Shown here piece by piece: positions 1 through 5,824 of a stretch of DNA of 7,887 nucleotides. The notes under the pieces were generated by a model that was not told the origin of the DNA, made no database searches, and saw only the letters and a list, made by a program, of their open reading frames with translations. This DNA comes from Anaerolineaceae bacterium UBA3924 (GTDB lineage Bacteria > Chloroflexota > Anaerolineae > Anaerolineales > Anaerolineaceae): contig DGEO01000026.1 in the NCBI GenBank assembly GCA_002385985.1, positions 31,614 to 39,500 of the forward strand, read 5' to 3'. A program made the translations under genes and the position numbers. Within the stretch, counting starts at the first letter, position 1; each line of letters opens with the position of its first letter.

Positions 1-174
1 GGATACCCGCCGAATATTCTGGTCGGGCAGGTGGTCAGCGTGCGCAAGTTCGAGACGGACCTGTTCCAGACGGCGACGGTGCAGTCCAGAGTGGATTTTG
101 CCAATTTGCAGGCGGTTTTGATTATCACCAACTTCCGGCCCGTGGATGTCACTCCGCTGATCCCGGGGAATTGA
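1..174 (+). CDS. mreC: MreC, rod shape-determining protein (C-terminal end only)
   Basis: The window opens inside this gene; the last 57 codons are present and end in TGA at 172-174. The residues read GYPPNILVGQVVSV, then DLFQTATVQ, then VDFANLQAVLIITNF. This matches the end of the MreC beta-barrel domain, where a glycine-rich loop, a DLFQ-like segment and a VDF.xLxxVLII strand close the fold. MreC is a membrane-anchored extracytoplasmic scaffold that links MreB and MreD to the PBP2-RodA synthase. The start, the membrane anchor and the coiled coil lie upstream of the window. mreD begins 3 bases after the stop, which supports one operon and fits the usual mreB-mreC-mreD order. The identity rests on a short tail plus this context. 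Confidence 0.9.
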   Translation, partial: GYPPNILVGQVVSVRKFETDLFQTATVQSRVDFANLQAVLIITNFRPVDVTPLIPGN

Positions 175-177
175 GCG

Positions 178-681
178 ATGTGGGGCCTGCTGCTTTCCAT
201 CCCGGTCATGCTGGGAATGCTGATGCTTCAAGTGGGCATCGTCAGCCGGCTGCCGCTGCTGCACGGAACCGGAGATCTGGTTCTGCTGGCCCTGATCGCC
301 TGGGCGGTGAATCACCGGGTGAAGATGGCCTGGTTCTGGTCCGTGGTCGGGGGTCTGTTTGTGACTTATATCTCTGCGCTGCCCGCGTTCAGCCCGCTGG
401 TCGTCTACCTAATGGTCGTGATCATCTGCCGGCTGATGCTGCGGCGCATCTGGCAGACGCCCATTCTGCTCCTGTTCGTGATGACCTTCGCCGGGACCAT
501 CCTGCAGCACCTGGTCTATATCGCAGTGCTGACCCTGGCGGGAACGCCGCTTGATATAACGCAGTCCATCAGCCAGGTTGTCTTTCCGAGCGTGCTGGTC
601 AACCTGCTGTTGATCTTGCCGGTATACTCTTTGATGAATGATCTGGCCAACTGGGTTTACCCGGTGGAGTTGGAAGCATGA
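178..681 (+). CDS. mreD: MreD, rod shape-determining membrane protein
   Basis: This 167-residue, strongly hydrophobic protein is the usual MreD size. I see about five to six membrane segments, roughly at residues 3-23, 31-48, 50-68, 70-88, 93-115 and 135-155. Short basic loops such as NHRVK and RLMLRR lie between them. The last hydrophobic segment carries the family-like pattern PSVLVNLLLILPVY. MreD is an integral membrane partner of MreC and part of the elongasome that directs lateral wall synthesis. The ATG at 178 has a GGGGA ribosome site at 165-169 and sits 3 bases after mreC. The last bases form an ATGA overlap with mrdA, so translation of the two is probably coupled. MreD sequences diverge quickly, so the call leans on topology and position between mreC and mrdA. 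Confidence 0.93.
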   Translation: MWGLLLSIPVMLGMLMLQVGIVSRLPLLHGTGDLVLLALIAWAVNHRVKMAWFWSVVGGLFVTYISALPAFSPLVVYLMVVIICRLMLRRIWQTPILLLFVMTFAGTILQHLVYIAVLTLAGTPLDITQSISQVVFPSVLVNLLLILPVYSLMNDLANWVYPVELEA

Positions 682-2825
682 CAGAGATCAGTTATCCATC
701 CAAGACCAAGTTTGAGCCCTGGCGCATGTGGGTGGTTCAAGGTTTGCTGGCGGTGGTTTTCCTTGTTTACGGGTTTCGACTTTTCAGCCTGCAGGTCATC
801 AACGGTGATGAATATATCGCCAAGGCAAATGAAAACCGCATCAGCCAGATCAGCGTGCCCACACAGCGAGGGATCATCTACGATCGCAACGGCTACGTGC
901 TGGCCCGCAACGTGGCCTCATTCAATGTGGTCATCACCCCGGCTAATCTGCCGGGCTATGTCGGCGAGCCAAACGCGGACGGCGAGCTTGTTGAAATTGA
1001 CGCGCCTGTTCAGGAAGTGTACCGGCGGCTGTCGGAAATGATCGACGTGCCGGTCAGCAACGGCCTGATCACCGATGAGACGGTGCGCTTCTTCACCCCC
1101 TGCCAGACCGATTTTGGTATCGCGCAAATCGCCCTGATCGGTGACACCAACAGCCCGTACAGCGAAATCCGGGTGGCCTGCAACGTGGACCAGAAGACCG
1201 CGATGGTGATCAAAGAGCGAGCCGCCGACTGGCCCGGTGTGGGCATCGAGGTGGTGCCGATCCGCGAGTACCCGACCGGGTCACTGACCGCCGAAGTGAT
1301 CGGCTTCCTTGGCCCTATCTCGGCTGTGGAAGAAGAATACTACCGCTCACTGGGCTTCCAGCCCAACCGGGACAAGGTCGGATACGCCGGCATCGAGGCG
1401 CAGCTGAACGACCTGCTCATGGGCCGCAACGGAGTGCGCGTGGTGGAGCGGGACGCCGCCGGTAAGATCATCCGCGACCTGGAACCGCCCGTTGAGCCGA
1501 TTCCGGGTAACAACGTCAAGCTGACCATCGATACGCGGCTGCAGGCTGTGGCTCGCGAGTCGCTGATCTACTGGATGAGAACGCTCAACCAGAAGCTGTA
1601 CCCTCACGAGCCGGGCCGTTACTCCAGCGGTGTGGTCATTGCCATGAACCCCAAGACCGGGGAGATTCTGGCGATGGTTTCGTATCCATCCTATGAAAAC
1701 AACCGCATGGCGAGGTTGATCCCGGCTTACTACTACGAGCAGCTGACGCTTGATCCGCAGAAACCGCTGCTGAATCACGCCATCTCGGCGGAGCACCCGC
1801 CTGGCTCGGTGTTCAAGATGGCTCCGGCCATCGGGATTTTGAACGAACGGGTTGTCACCCTTGACCAGGAAATCTACGACCCGGGCCATATTTTCATCGA
1901 ACAGCGCTTTGCGGAAAATGAAGCCAACGCCATTTCTCGCGAGTACGTGTGCTGGATCTACAAGAATCCGCCGCATGTCGGTCACGGGTATATGAACTTC
2001 TATCAAGGCGTGGCCAACTCCTGTGACGTGTACTTCTACAAGGTCGGCGGCGGTTACGAGGACGAAGTGCCGGGTTATGGTCTGGGTATCTGGCGTCTGG
2101 GTGAATATGCCCGGGCCCTGGGTTACGGTGAGCTGACCGGCATTGAGCTGCCTGGCGAGCAGGACGGCCTGATCCCCGACCCCAACTGGAAGCGCCGCAC
2201 GCAGGGCGAGAACTGGTCCACGGGTGACACCTATATTGCCACCATGGGCCAGGGGTACGTGCTCAGCACGCCGCTGCAAATGCTGGTCTCCATCGCCACG
2301 CTGGCGAATGACGGTAAGATGATGCAGCCGACCATTATCCGAGAGGTGCTGGATTCGGAAGGCAATGTGATCAAGCCGTTCACGCCCAAACTGAAGCGAG
2401 ACATCACCAAGGAGCCGGTGATCCAGGTCTACGATGAAAACTTCCTGCCCACCGGTGAAAAGAAAACCGTCGAGCCATGGGTTATCCAGGCTGCGAAAGA
2501 TGCGATGCGCCTGGTTGTGACCGAGGGTACCGCCAAGTCGGTCTTTGAAGGTTTTGAAATCGAGACCGCCGGGAAAACCGGTACCGCCGAGTACTGCGAC
2601 GACGTTGCCAATGAAAAGGGCATCTGCGATTTCGGCAAGTGGCCGGCGCACGCCTGGTATTCCGGCTACGCCCCGTATGATGACCCTGAAATCGCAGTGG
2701 TGGCTTTTGTCTACAACGGCGATGAAGGCTCGATCCTGGCCGGTCCCATCGTCAAGGACGTGATCGCGGCGTACTTCGAGCTGAAAGCCAACGACGCTGC
2801 CGCCAGCCCTGTCGAGATCCCTTGA
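678..2825 (+). CDS. mrdA: Penicillin-binding protein 2 (MrdA), elongasome peptidoglycan transpeptidase
   Basis: This is a class B PBP that crosslinks the glycan made by its partner RodA, acting outside the membrane. At 715 residues it is longer than E. coli PBP2 (633). One membrane anchor spans about residues 17-38. The pedestal domain begins with RGIIYDRNG (64-72). The transpeptidase domain runs from about 310 to 705. Its catalytic motifs are all intact: S377-V-F-K380 (SxxK), S448-C-D450 (SxN/D) and K633-T-G635 (KTG). D401, C425, H436 and C449 are placed like the zinc ligands described in some PBP2 proteins. Cysteine pairs C142/C168 and C640/C650 are also extracytoplasmic. The start codon overlaps the mreD stop, and GGAG at 666-669 is a good ribosome site. 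The SCD form of the second motif and the linkage to mre and rodA favour PBP2 over the divisome homologue FtsI. Confidence 0.97.
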   Translation: MTEISYPSKTKFEPWRMWVVQGLLAVVFLVYGFRLFSLQVINGDEYIAKANENRISQISVPTQRGIIYDRNGYVLARNVASFNVVITPANLPGYVGEPNADGELVEIDAPVQEVYRRLSEMIDVPVSNGLITDETVRFFTPCQTDFGIAQIALIGDTNSPYSEIRVACNVDQKTAMVIKERAADWPGVGIEVVPIREYPTGSLTAEVIGFLGPISAVEEEYYRSLGFQPNRDKVGYAGIEAQLNDLLMGRNGVRVVERDAAGKIIRDLEPPVEPIPGNNVKLTIDTRLQAVARESLIYWMRTLNQKLYPHEPGRYSSGVVIAMNPKTGEILAMVSYPSYENNRMARLIPAYYYEQLTLDPQKPLLNHAISAEHPPGSVFKMAPAIGILNERVVTLDQEIYDPGHIFIEQRFAENEANAISREYVCWIYKNPPHVGHGYMNFYQGVANSCDVYFYKVGGGYEDEVPGYGLGIWRLGEYARALGYGELTGIELPGEQDGLIPDPNWKRRTQGENWSTGDTYIATMGQGYVLSTPLQMLVSIATLANDGKMMQPTIIREVLDSEGNVIKPFTPKLKRDITKEPVIQVYDENFLPTGEKKTVEPWVIQAAKDAMRLVVTEGTAKSVFEGFEIETAGKTGTAEYCDDVANEKGICDFGKWPAHAWYSGYAPYDDPEIAVVAFVYNGDEGSILAGPIVKDVIAAYFELKANDAAASPVEIP

Positions 2826-2852
2826 GGTGCCGCCGCTCGAACAGTATTCCTC

Positions 2853-2861
2853 TGCTATAAT
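2853..2861 (+). promoter_or_regulatory. Extended -10 promoter for the min genes
   Basis: The sequence TGCTATAAT fits TGn-TATAAT exactly: a consensus -10 hexamer at 2856-2861 with the upstream TG of an extended -10. No convincing -35 lies 16-18 bases upstream (ccgctc at 2833-2838), which is typical for extended -10 promoters. Transcription would start near 2868, leaving a leader of about 50 bases before minC. No terminator separates mrdA from this site, so the min genes could be read both from here and from the upstream mre promoter. This is a sequence prediction only. Confidence 0.6.
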
Positions 2862-2862
2862 G

Positions 2863-2877
2863 GGGGATGTTGTCCCC
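2863..2877 (+). repeat. Short inverted repeat at the predicted minC transcript start
   Basis: GGGGA at 2863-2867 and TCCCC at 2873-2877 form a perfect 5-base inverted repeat around a 5-base centre, starting two bases after the -10 hexamer. It could be a regulator site over the start point or a small 5' hairpin. It is too short and lacks a T-run, so it is not a terminator. It may also be chance. Confidence 0.3.
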
Positions 2878-2917
2878 GGGCTGGATGATTACCGGAATTC
2901 AATGAGGTAGACACTGC

Positions 2918-3604
2918 ATGTTTACGGAGCAAAAACCCATCGTCAGCATGAAGGGAGTTCGGGACGGGCTGCTGGTCACGCTGGGTGAAGGTGAATGGCC
3001 GGACATTCAGGAAGCGCTGCTTAACGAGGTAAAAGAGAAGCGGGACTTTCTGAAAGGCGCGCGTCTGGCGCTGGATGTGGGTAACCGGGTCATCTGCGCG
3101 GCGGATATGGGCACGTTGCGCGACCGGCTGTCCGATCTGGAGGTCAACCTCTGGGCTGTACTGAGCTCTTCGACCGCCACCGAACAGACCGCGCAGACAC
3201 TGGGTCTGGCGACCCGCATCACCACGCCCCGGCCGGAACGCACCGTGCGCCCGATGGACACGCACCTGGAGGGTGAAAACGCCATTTTCGTCCAGCGGAC
3301 CCTGCGCTCCGGTTTCAAGGTGGAAACCCGCGGGCATGTGGTTGTGCTGGGCGATGTAAACCCCGGGGCGGAGGTGATCGCCGGCGGAAACGTAATTGTC
3401 TGGGGGCGGCTGCGCGGCATGGTCCATGCCGGGGCCGAAGGGGATGAATCCGCGGTGGTGTGCGCGCTGGATTTGAACCCCACCCAGCTTCGCATTGCCG
3501 GGCTGGTGGCAGTCTCTCCGCAGAAGACACGCAAGCCGCGCCCGGAAGTTGCCCGTGTGCACGAAGGCCAGGTGATTGCTGAAGCCTGGAATATTAAGGA
3601 TTAG
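2918..3604 (+). CDS. minC: Septum site-determining protein MinC
   Basis: MinC inhibits FtsZ assembly and is recruited to the membrane by MinD, blocking division near the poles. At 228 residues the length is typical. The N-terminal FtsZ-inhibiting domain spans about residues 1-100 and contains FLKGARLALDVGNR. A linker follows at about 100-118. The C-terminal beta-helix domain has the hallmark stretches HVVVLGDVNPGAEVIAGG, VWGRLRGMVHAGA and PTQLRIAG. The MinD-contact motif, usually RSGQ, reads R130-S-G-F133 here. The ATG at 2918 has GAGGT at 2904-2908 with a 9-base spacer. A consensus extended -10 promoter lies about 57 bases upstream, and minD starts 13 bases after the stop. Identity is secure from the C-terminal domain and the minCDE order. 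Confidence 0.96.
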   Translation: MFTEQKPIVSMKGVRDGLLVTLGEGEWPDIQEALLNEVKEKRDFLKGARLALDVGNRVICAADMGTLRDRLSDLEVNLWAVLSSSTATEQTAQTLGLATRITTPRPERTVRPMDTHLEGENAIFVQRTLRSGFKVETRGHVVVLGDVNPGAEVIAGGNVIVWGRLRGMVHAGAEGDESAVVCALDLNPTQLRIAGLVAVSPQKTRKPRPEVARVHEGQVIAEAWNIKD

Positions 3605-3606
3605 TC

Positions 3607-3614
3607 AGGGAGGA
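3607..3614 (+). promoter_or_regulatory. Ribosome binding site that fixes the minD TTG start
   Basis: AGGGAGGA sits in the 13-base gap between minC and minD, just before TTG at 3618-3620. It is the strongest Shine-Dalgarno match in the cluster, although its spacer of about 4 bases is short. It argues for the TTG start over the in-frame ATG at 3576, which lies inside minC. Confidence 0.8.
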
Positions 3615-3617
3615 ACA

Positions 3618-4424
3618 TTGGCCGCAAAAGTCGTTACTGTTACATCGGGTAAAGGTGGCGTAGGTAAGACCACAACAACGGCAAACCTGGCGGTCGCGCT
3701 GGCGTGTCAGGGGCAGAAGGTGGTTTGCATTGATGGTGATATCGGCCTGAGAAACCTGGACGTGGTGCTGGGGCTGGAGAACCGGATTGTGTATGACCTG
3801 GTGGACTTGGTCGAGGGCCGCTGCCGCCTGCGTCAGGCCATGATCAAGGATAAGCGCATCCCCGAACTGTACCTGATCCCTGCGGCGCAGACGCGCGACA
3901 AGAGCGCGGTTTCTCCCAGTGACATGGTGCGCCTGTGCGACGAGATCCGCCCGGAGGTGGACTGGATATTGATCGATTCGCCGGCCGGGATCGAGCGCGG
4001 GTTCCGCAACAGCATCGCCCCGGCGGACATCGTACTGGTAGTGACCAATCCGGAGGTTTCCGCCGTGCGCGACGCCGACCGGATCATCGGCCTGGTGGAG
4101 GCGGAAGAGAAAGGTCCCGCCCGTCTGATCATCAACCGGGTCAACCCGGTGCTGACCAAGCGCGGCGATATGCTCGACCCGGACGATGTGCTGGAGCTGC
4201 TGGCAGTTGAGCTGATCGGCATCATCCCGGAGGATGAAAGTGTGGTGGTGAGCACCAACCGCGGGCAGCCGGTGGCCTTTGAAGGCACGAGCAAGGCAGG
4301 TGTTGCCTTCCGCAACGTGGCCCGTCGGCTCCAGGGCGAGCAGGTGCCTTTCCTCAACCTGCAGGAGAACAACAACGGTTTCTTTGGCCGGTTTACCCGG
4401 TTGTTGAAGCCAGGAAGGGTGTAA
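3618..4424 (+). CDS. minD: Septum site-determining ATPase MinD
   Basis: MinD is a ParA-family ATPase that dimerises on the membrane with ATP, recruits MinC, and is released when MinE triggers hydrolysis. From the TTG start it has 268 residues, close to E. coli MinD (270). The deviant Walker A motif GKGGVGKT is at 11-18, with signature lysine K12 and K17. D39-G-D41 and the RNLD segment follow. The Walker B region LIDSPAG has D120, and TNPEVSAVRDADRIIG is also family-typical. The C-terminal end, about 254-263 (GFFGRFTRLL), is the amphipathic membrane-targeting helix. The frame extends upstream to ATG at 3576, but that adds 14 unrelated residues and overlaps minC. The TTG with AGGGAGGA in front gives the normal MinD N-terminus. 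minE follows after 6 bases. Confidence 0.97.
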   Translation: MAAKVVTVTSGKGGVGKTTTTANLAVALACQGQKVVCIDGDIGLRNLDVVLGLENRIVYDLVDLVEGRCRLRQAMIKDKRIPELYLIPAAQTRDKSAVSPSDMVRLCDEIRPEVDWILIDSPAGIERGFRNSIAPADIVLVVTNPEVSAVRDADRIIGLVEAEEKGPARLIINRVNPVLTKRGDMLDPDDVLELLAVELIGIIPEDESVVVSTNRGQPVAFEGTSKAGVAFRNVARRLQGEQVPFLNLQENNNGFFGRFTRLLKPGRV

Positions 4425-4430
4425 GGTTTC

Positions 4431-4703
4431 ATGGCGAACTGGTTGGACCGAATCTTGAAGACGAACAGCAAAAGCGCAGACGAAGCCAAGGAACGCTTGA
4501 AACTGGTGCTGATCCAGGATCGCACCAACCTGACTCCCGGCCAACTGGAAGCGATGAAAAATGAATTATTGGAGGTCATTTCCCGGTACGTGGAGATTGA
4601 CCCGAAAGCGGTGTCCATCTTCATGGATCAGGAAGGGCGCGAGCAGCGGCTGGTGGCGGACATCCCCCTCAAGCCGGCTGCCAGCCGGAGGAGAACCCGG
4701 TAA
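4431..4703 (+). CDS. minE: Cell division topological specificity factor MinE
   Basis: MinE stimulates MinD ATP hydrolysis and drives MinCD off the membrane, producing oscillation or a medial zone free of inhibitor. At 90 residues it matches the family. The N-terminal membrane-binding segment is MANWLDRIL (1-9). The anti-MinCD region is AKERLKLVLIQDRTNLTP (19-36). The topological domain follows at about 42-80, including NELLEVISRYVEID and ending in LVADIPL. A basic tail (SRRRTR, 85-90) closes the protein. ATG at 4431 lies 6 bases after minD, with AAGG at 4423-4426. Having MinE points to a MinCDE system of the E. coli type rather than the DivIVA/MinJ type of Bacillus. Confidence 0.96.
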   Translation: MANWLDRILKTNSKSADEAKERLKLVLIQDRTNLTPGQLEAMKNELLEVISRYVEIDPKAVSIFMDQEGREQRLVADIPLKPAASRRRTR

Positions 4704-4712
4704 GTAAGCATC

Positions 4713-5813
4713 ATGAGGCGTGACGTCTGGCGGAATTTTGATTACTGGTTGTTCGGCACTGTGGTGATCCTGATCCTGATCGGGATTGCCATGATCCGTT
4801 CCGCCATTGCTGGAAGCCCGGGCCTGGCAGGCATCGAACAGGACCAGGCGGTTTTTGCTGTGCTCGGTTTGATCGGCCTGCTGGTTCTGGCGGCCATCGA
4901 TTACCGCTACTGGTCTGCTCTGACGCGGGTGATGTACATAGCGGCCGTGGTAGCGCTGATCGGCATTTACATCGTCGGCGAGGCTGTATTCGGGTCATCG
5001 CGCTGGTTCAACCTGGGCGGTATCTCCATTCAGCCTTCTGAGCTGGCCAAGATCGTTATGATTCTGGTTCTGGCGGACTATTTTGCCCGCTCGAAGGATA
5101 AGGAGCACGACCTCGCCTGGATCGGCAAGAGCCTGCTGCTCACCATGGGCGTGGTGGTGTGGATTCTGCTGCAGCCAAACCTGAGCACATCGATTCTGCT
5201 GATCGTAATCTGGGCGGCGATGCTGTGGATTTCCGGCCTGAAGATCAAGTATATTCTGACCTTTGGACTGGTCGGGACCGTTCTGGTGCTGGGCTCGTTC
5301 CAGTTCTGGCCGGAATACCAGCAGGAGCGCGTGTTCAACTTCCTTACCTCCGGAGATGAGGAAGATGCCCGCTACGGTGAGACCTACAATGTGGAACAGG
5401 CCTTGATCAGTATCGGCTCCGGCGGGCTGACCGGACAGGGGTACGGGCAGGGCACGCAAATTCAGCTGCGCTTCCTCAAAGTGCGCCACACAGACTTTAT
5501 CTTCTCGGTTATGGCGCACGAGTTTGGTTTTGTGGGCACAGCCGTGGTTATCCTGATGCTGATCTTTGTGGTTCTGCGATGCTTTTACATTGCCAGGACA
5601 GCCAGCGACATGTTCGGCGCGCTCATCGCCTACGGGTTCGGGTTCCTGATATTCTTCCAGATGAGCGTGAACATCGGGGTGAACTTGCGTCTTCTGCCGG
5701 TCACTGGCTTGACACTGCCGTTTATCAGCTACGGAGGCAGCTCGCTGTTCTCGCTGCTGGTGGGTATCGGCCTGGTCGAAAGCGTTGCCGCCCACCGATA
5801 TTCGACGGATTAA
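4713..5813 (+). CDS. rodA: RodA, SEDS-family peptidoglycan glycosyltransferase
   Basis: RodA polymerises lipid II into glycan strands in the elongasome, paired with PBP2. The 366 residues fit the family (about 360-380), with around ten hydrophobic helices along the chain. Family motifs are SSRWFNLGG (95-103), QPSELAK (107-113), RHTDFIF (258-264) and LPFISYGGSS (335-344). D261 in the TDF motif corresponds to the essential acidic residue known in other RodA proteins. The usual QPDLGT-like motif reads QPNLST at 154-159. The large extracytoplasmic loop is about 198-255. RodA is preferred over FtsW because of the linkage to mre and mrdA genes. The start is constrained: the minE TAA lies in this same frame 9 bases upstream. 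There is no close ribosome site; GGAGGAGA at 4687-4694 is 18 bases away, so coupling to minE is likely. Confidence 0.95.
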   Translation: MRRDVWRNFDYWLFGTVVILILIGIAMIRSAIAGSPGLAGIEQDQAVFAVLGLIGLLVLAAIDYRYWSALTRVMYIAAVVALIGIYIVGEAVFGSSRWFNLGGISIQPSELAKIVMILVLADYFARSKDKEHDLAWIGKSLLLTMGVVVWILLQPNLSTSILLIVIWAAMLWISGLKIKYILTFGLVGTVLVLGSFQFWPEYQQERVFNFLTSGDEEDARYGETYNVEQALISIGSGGLTGQGYGQGTQIQLRFLKVRHTDFIFSVMAHEFGFVGTAVVILMLIFVVLRCFYIARTASDMFGALIAYGFGFLIFFQMSVNIGVNLRLLPVTGLTLPFISYGGSSLFSLLVGIGLVESVAAHRYSTD

Positions 5814-5824
5814 TTTGGAGTGTT

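Noticed and set aside
171..554. A 127-codon + strand frame overlapping mreD
   Set aside because: It starts at a TTG overlapping the mreC stop, is Ala/Arg/Pro-rich, and competes with the clear membrane protein MreD in the next frame.
1347..2651. A 434-codon open frame on the - strand opposite mrdA
   Set aside because: It is antisense to a secure PBP2 gene and has no recognisable motif. It is rich in His, Arg, Gln and Val as expected from reverse reading of GC-biased codons, and it leaves no room for a promoter or ribosome site.
3576..3617. Upstream ATG start for minD
   Set aside because: It adds 14 residues unlike any MinD N-terminus and lies inside minC. The TTG at 3618 has AGGGAGGA in front and gives the normal start.
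3594..4544. A 316-codon open frame on the - strand opposite minD and minE
   Set aside because: It mirrors the codon bias of minD/minE and has low-complexity His/Gln/Arg content, with no domain and no plausible upstream signals.
5579..5824. N-terminal extension of gltX
   Set aside because: The open frame upstream of 5825 lies within rodA in another frame and bears no similarity to GluRS. ATG at 5825 has its own ribosome site.
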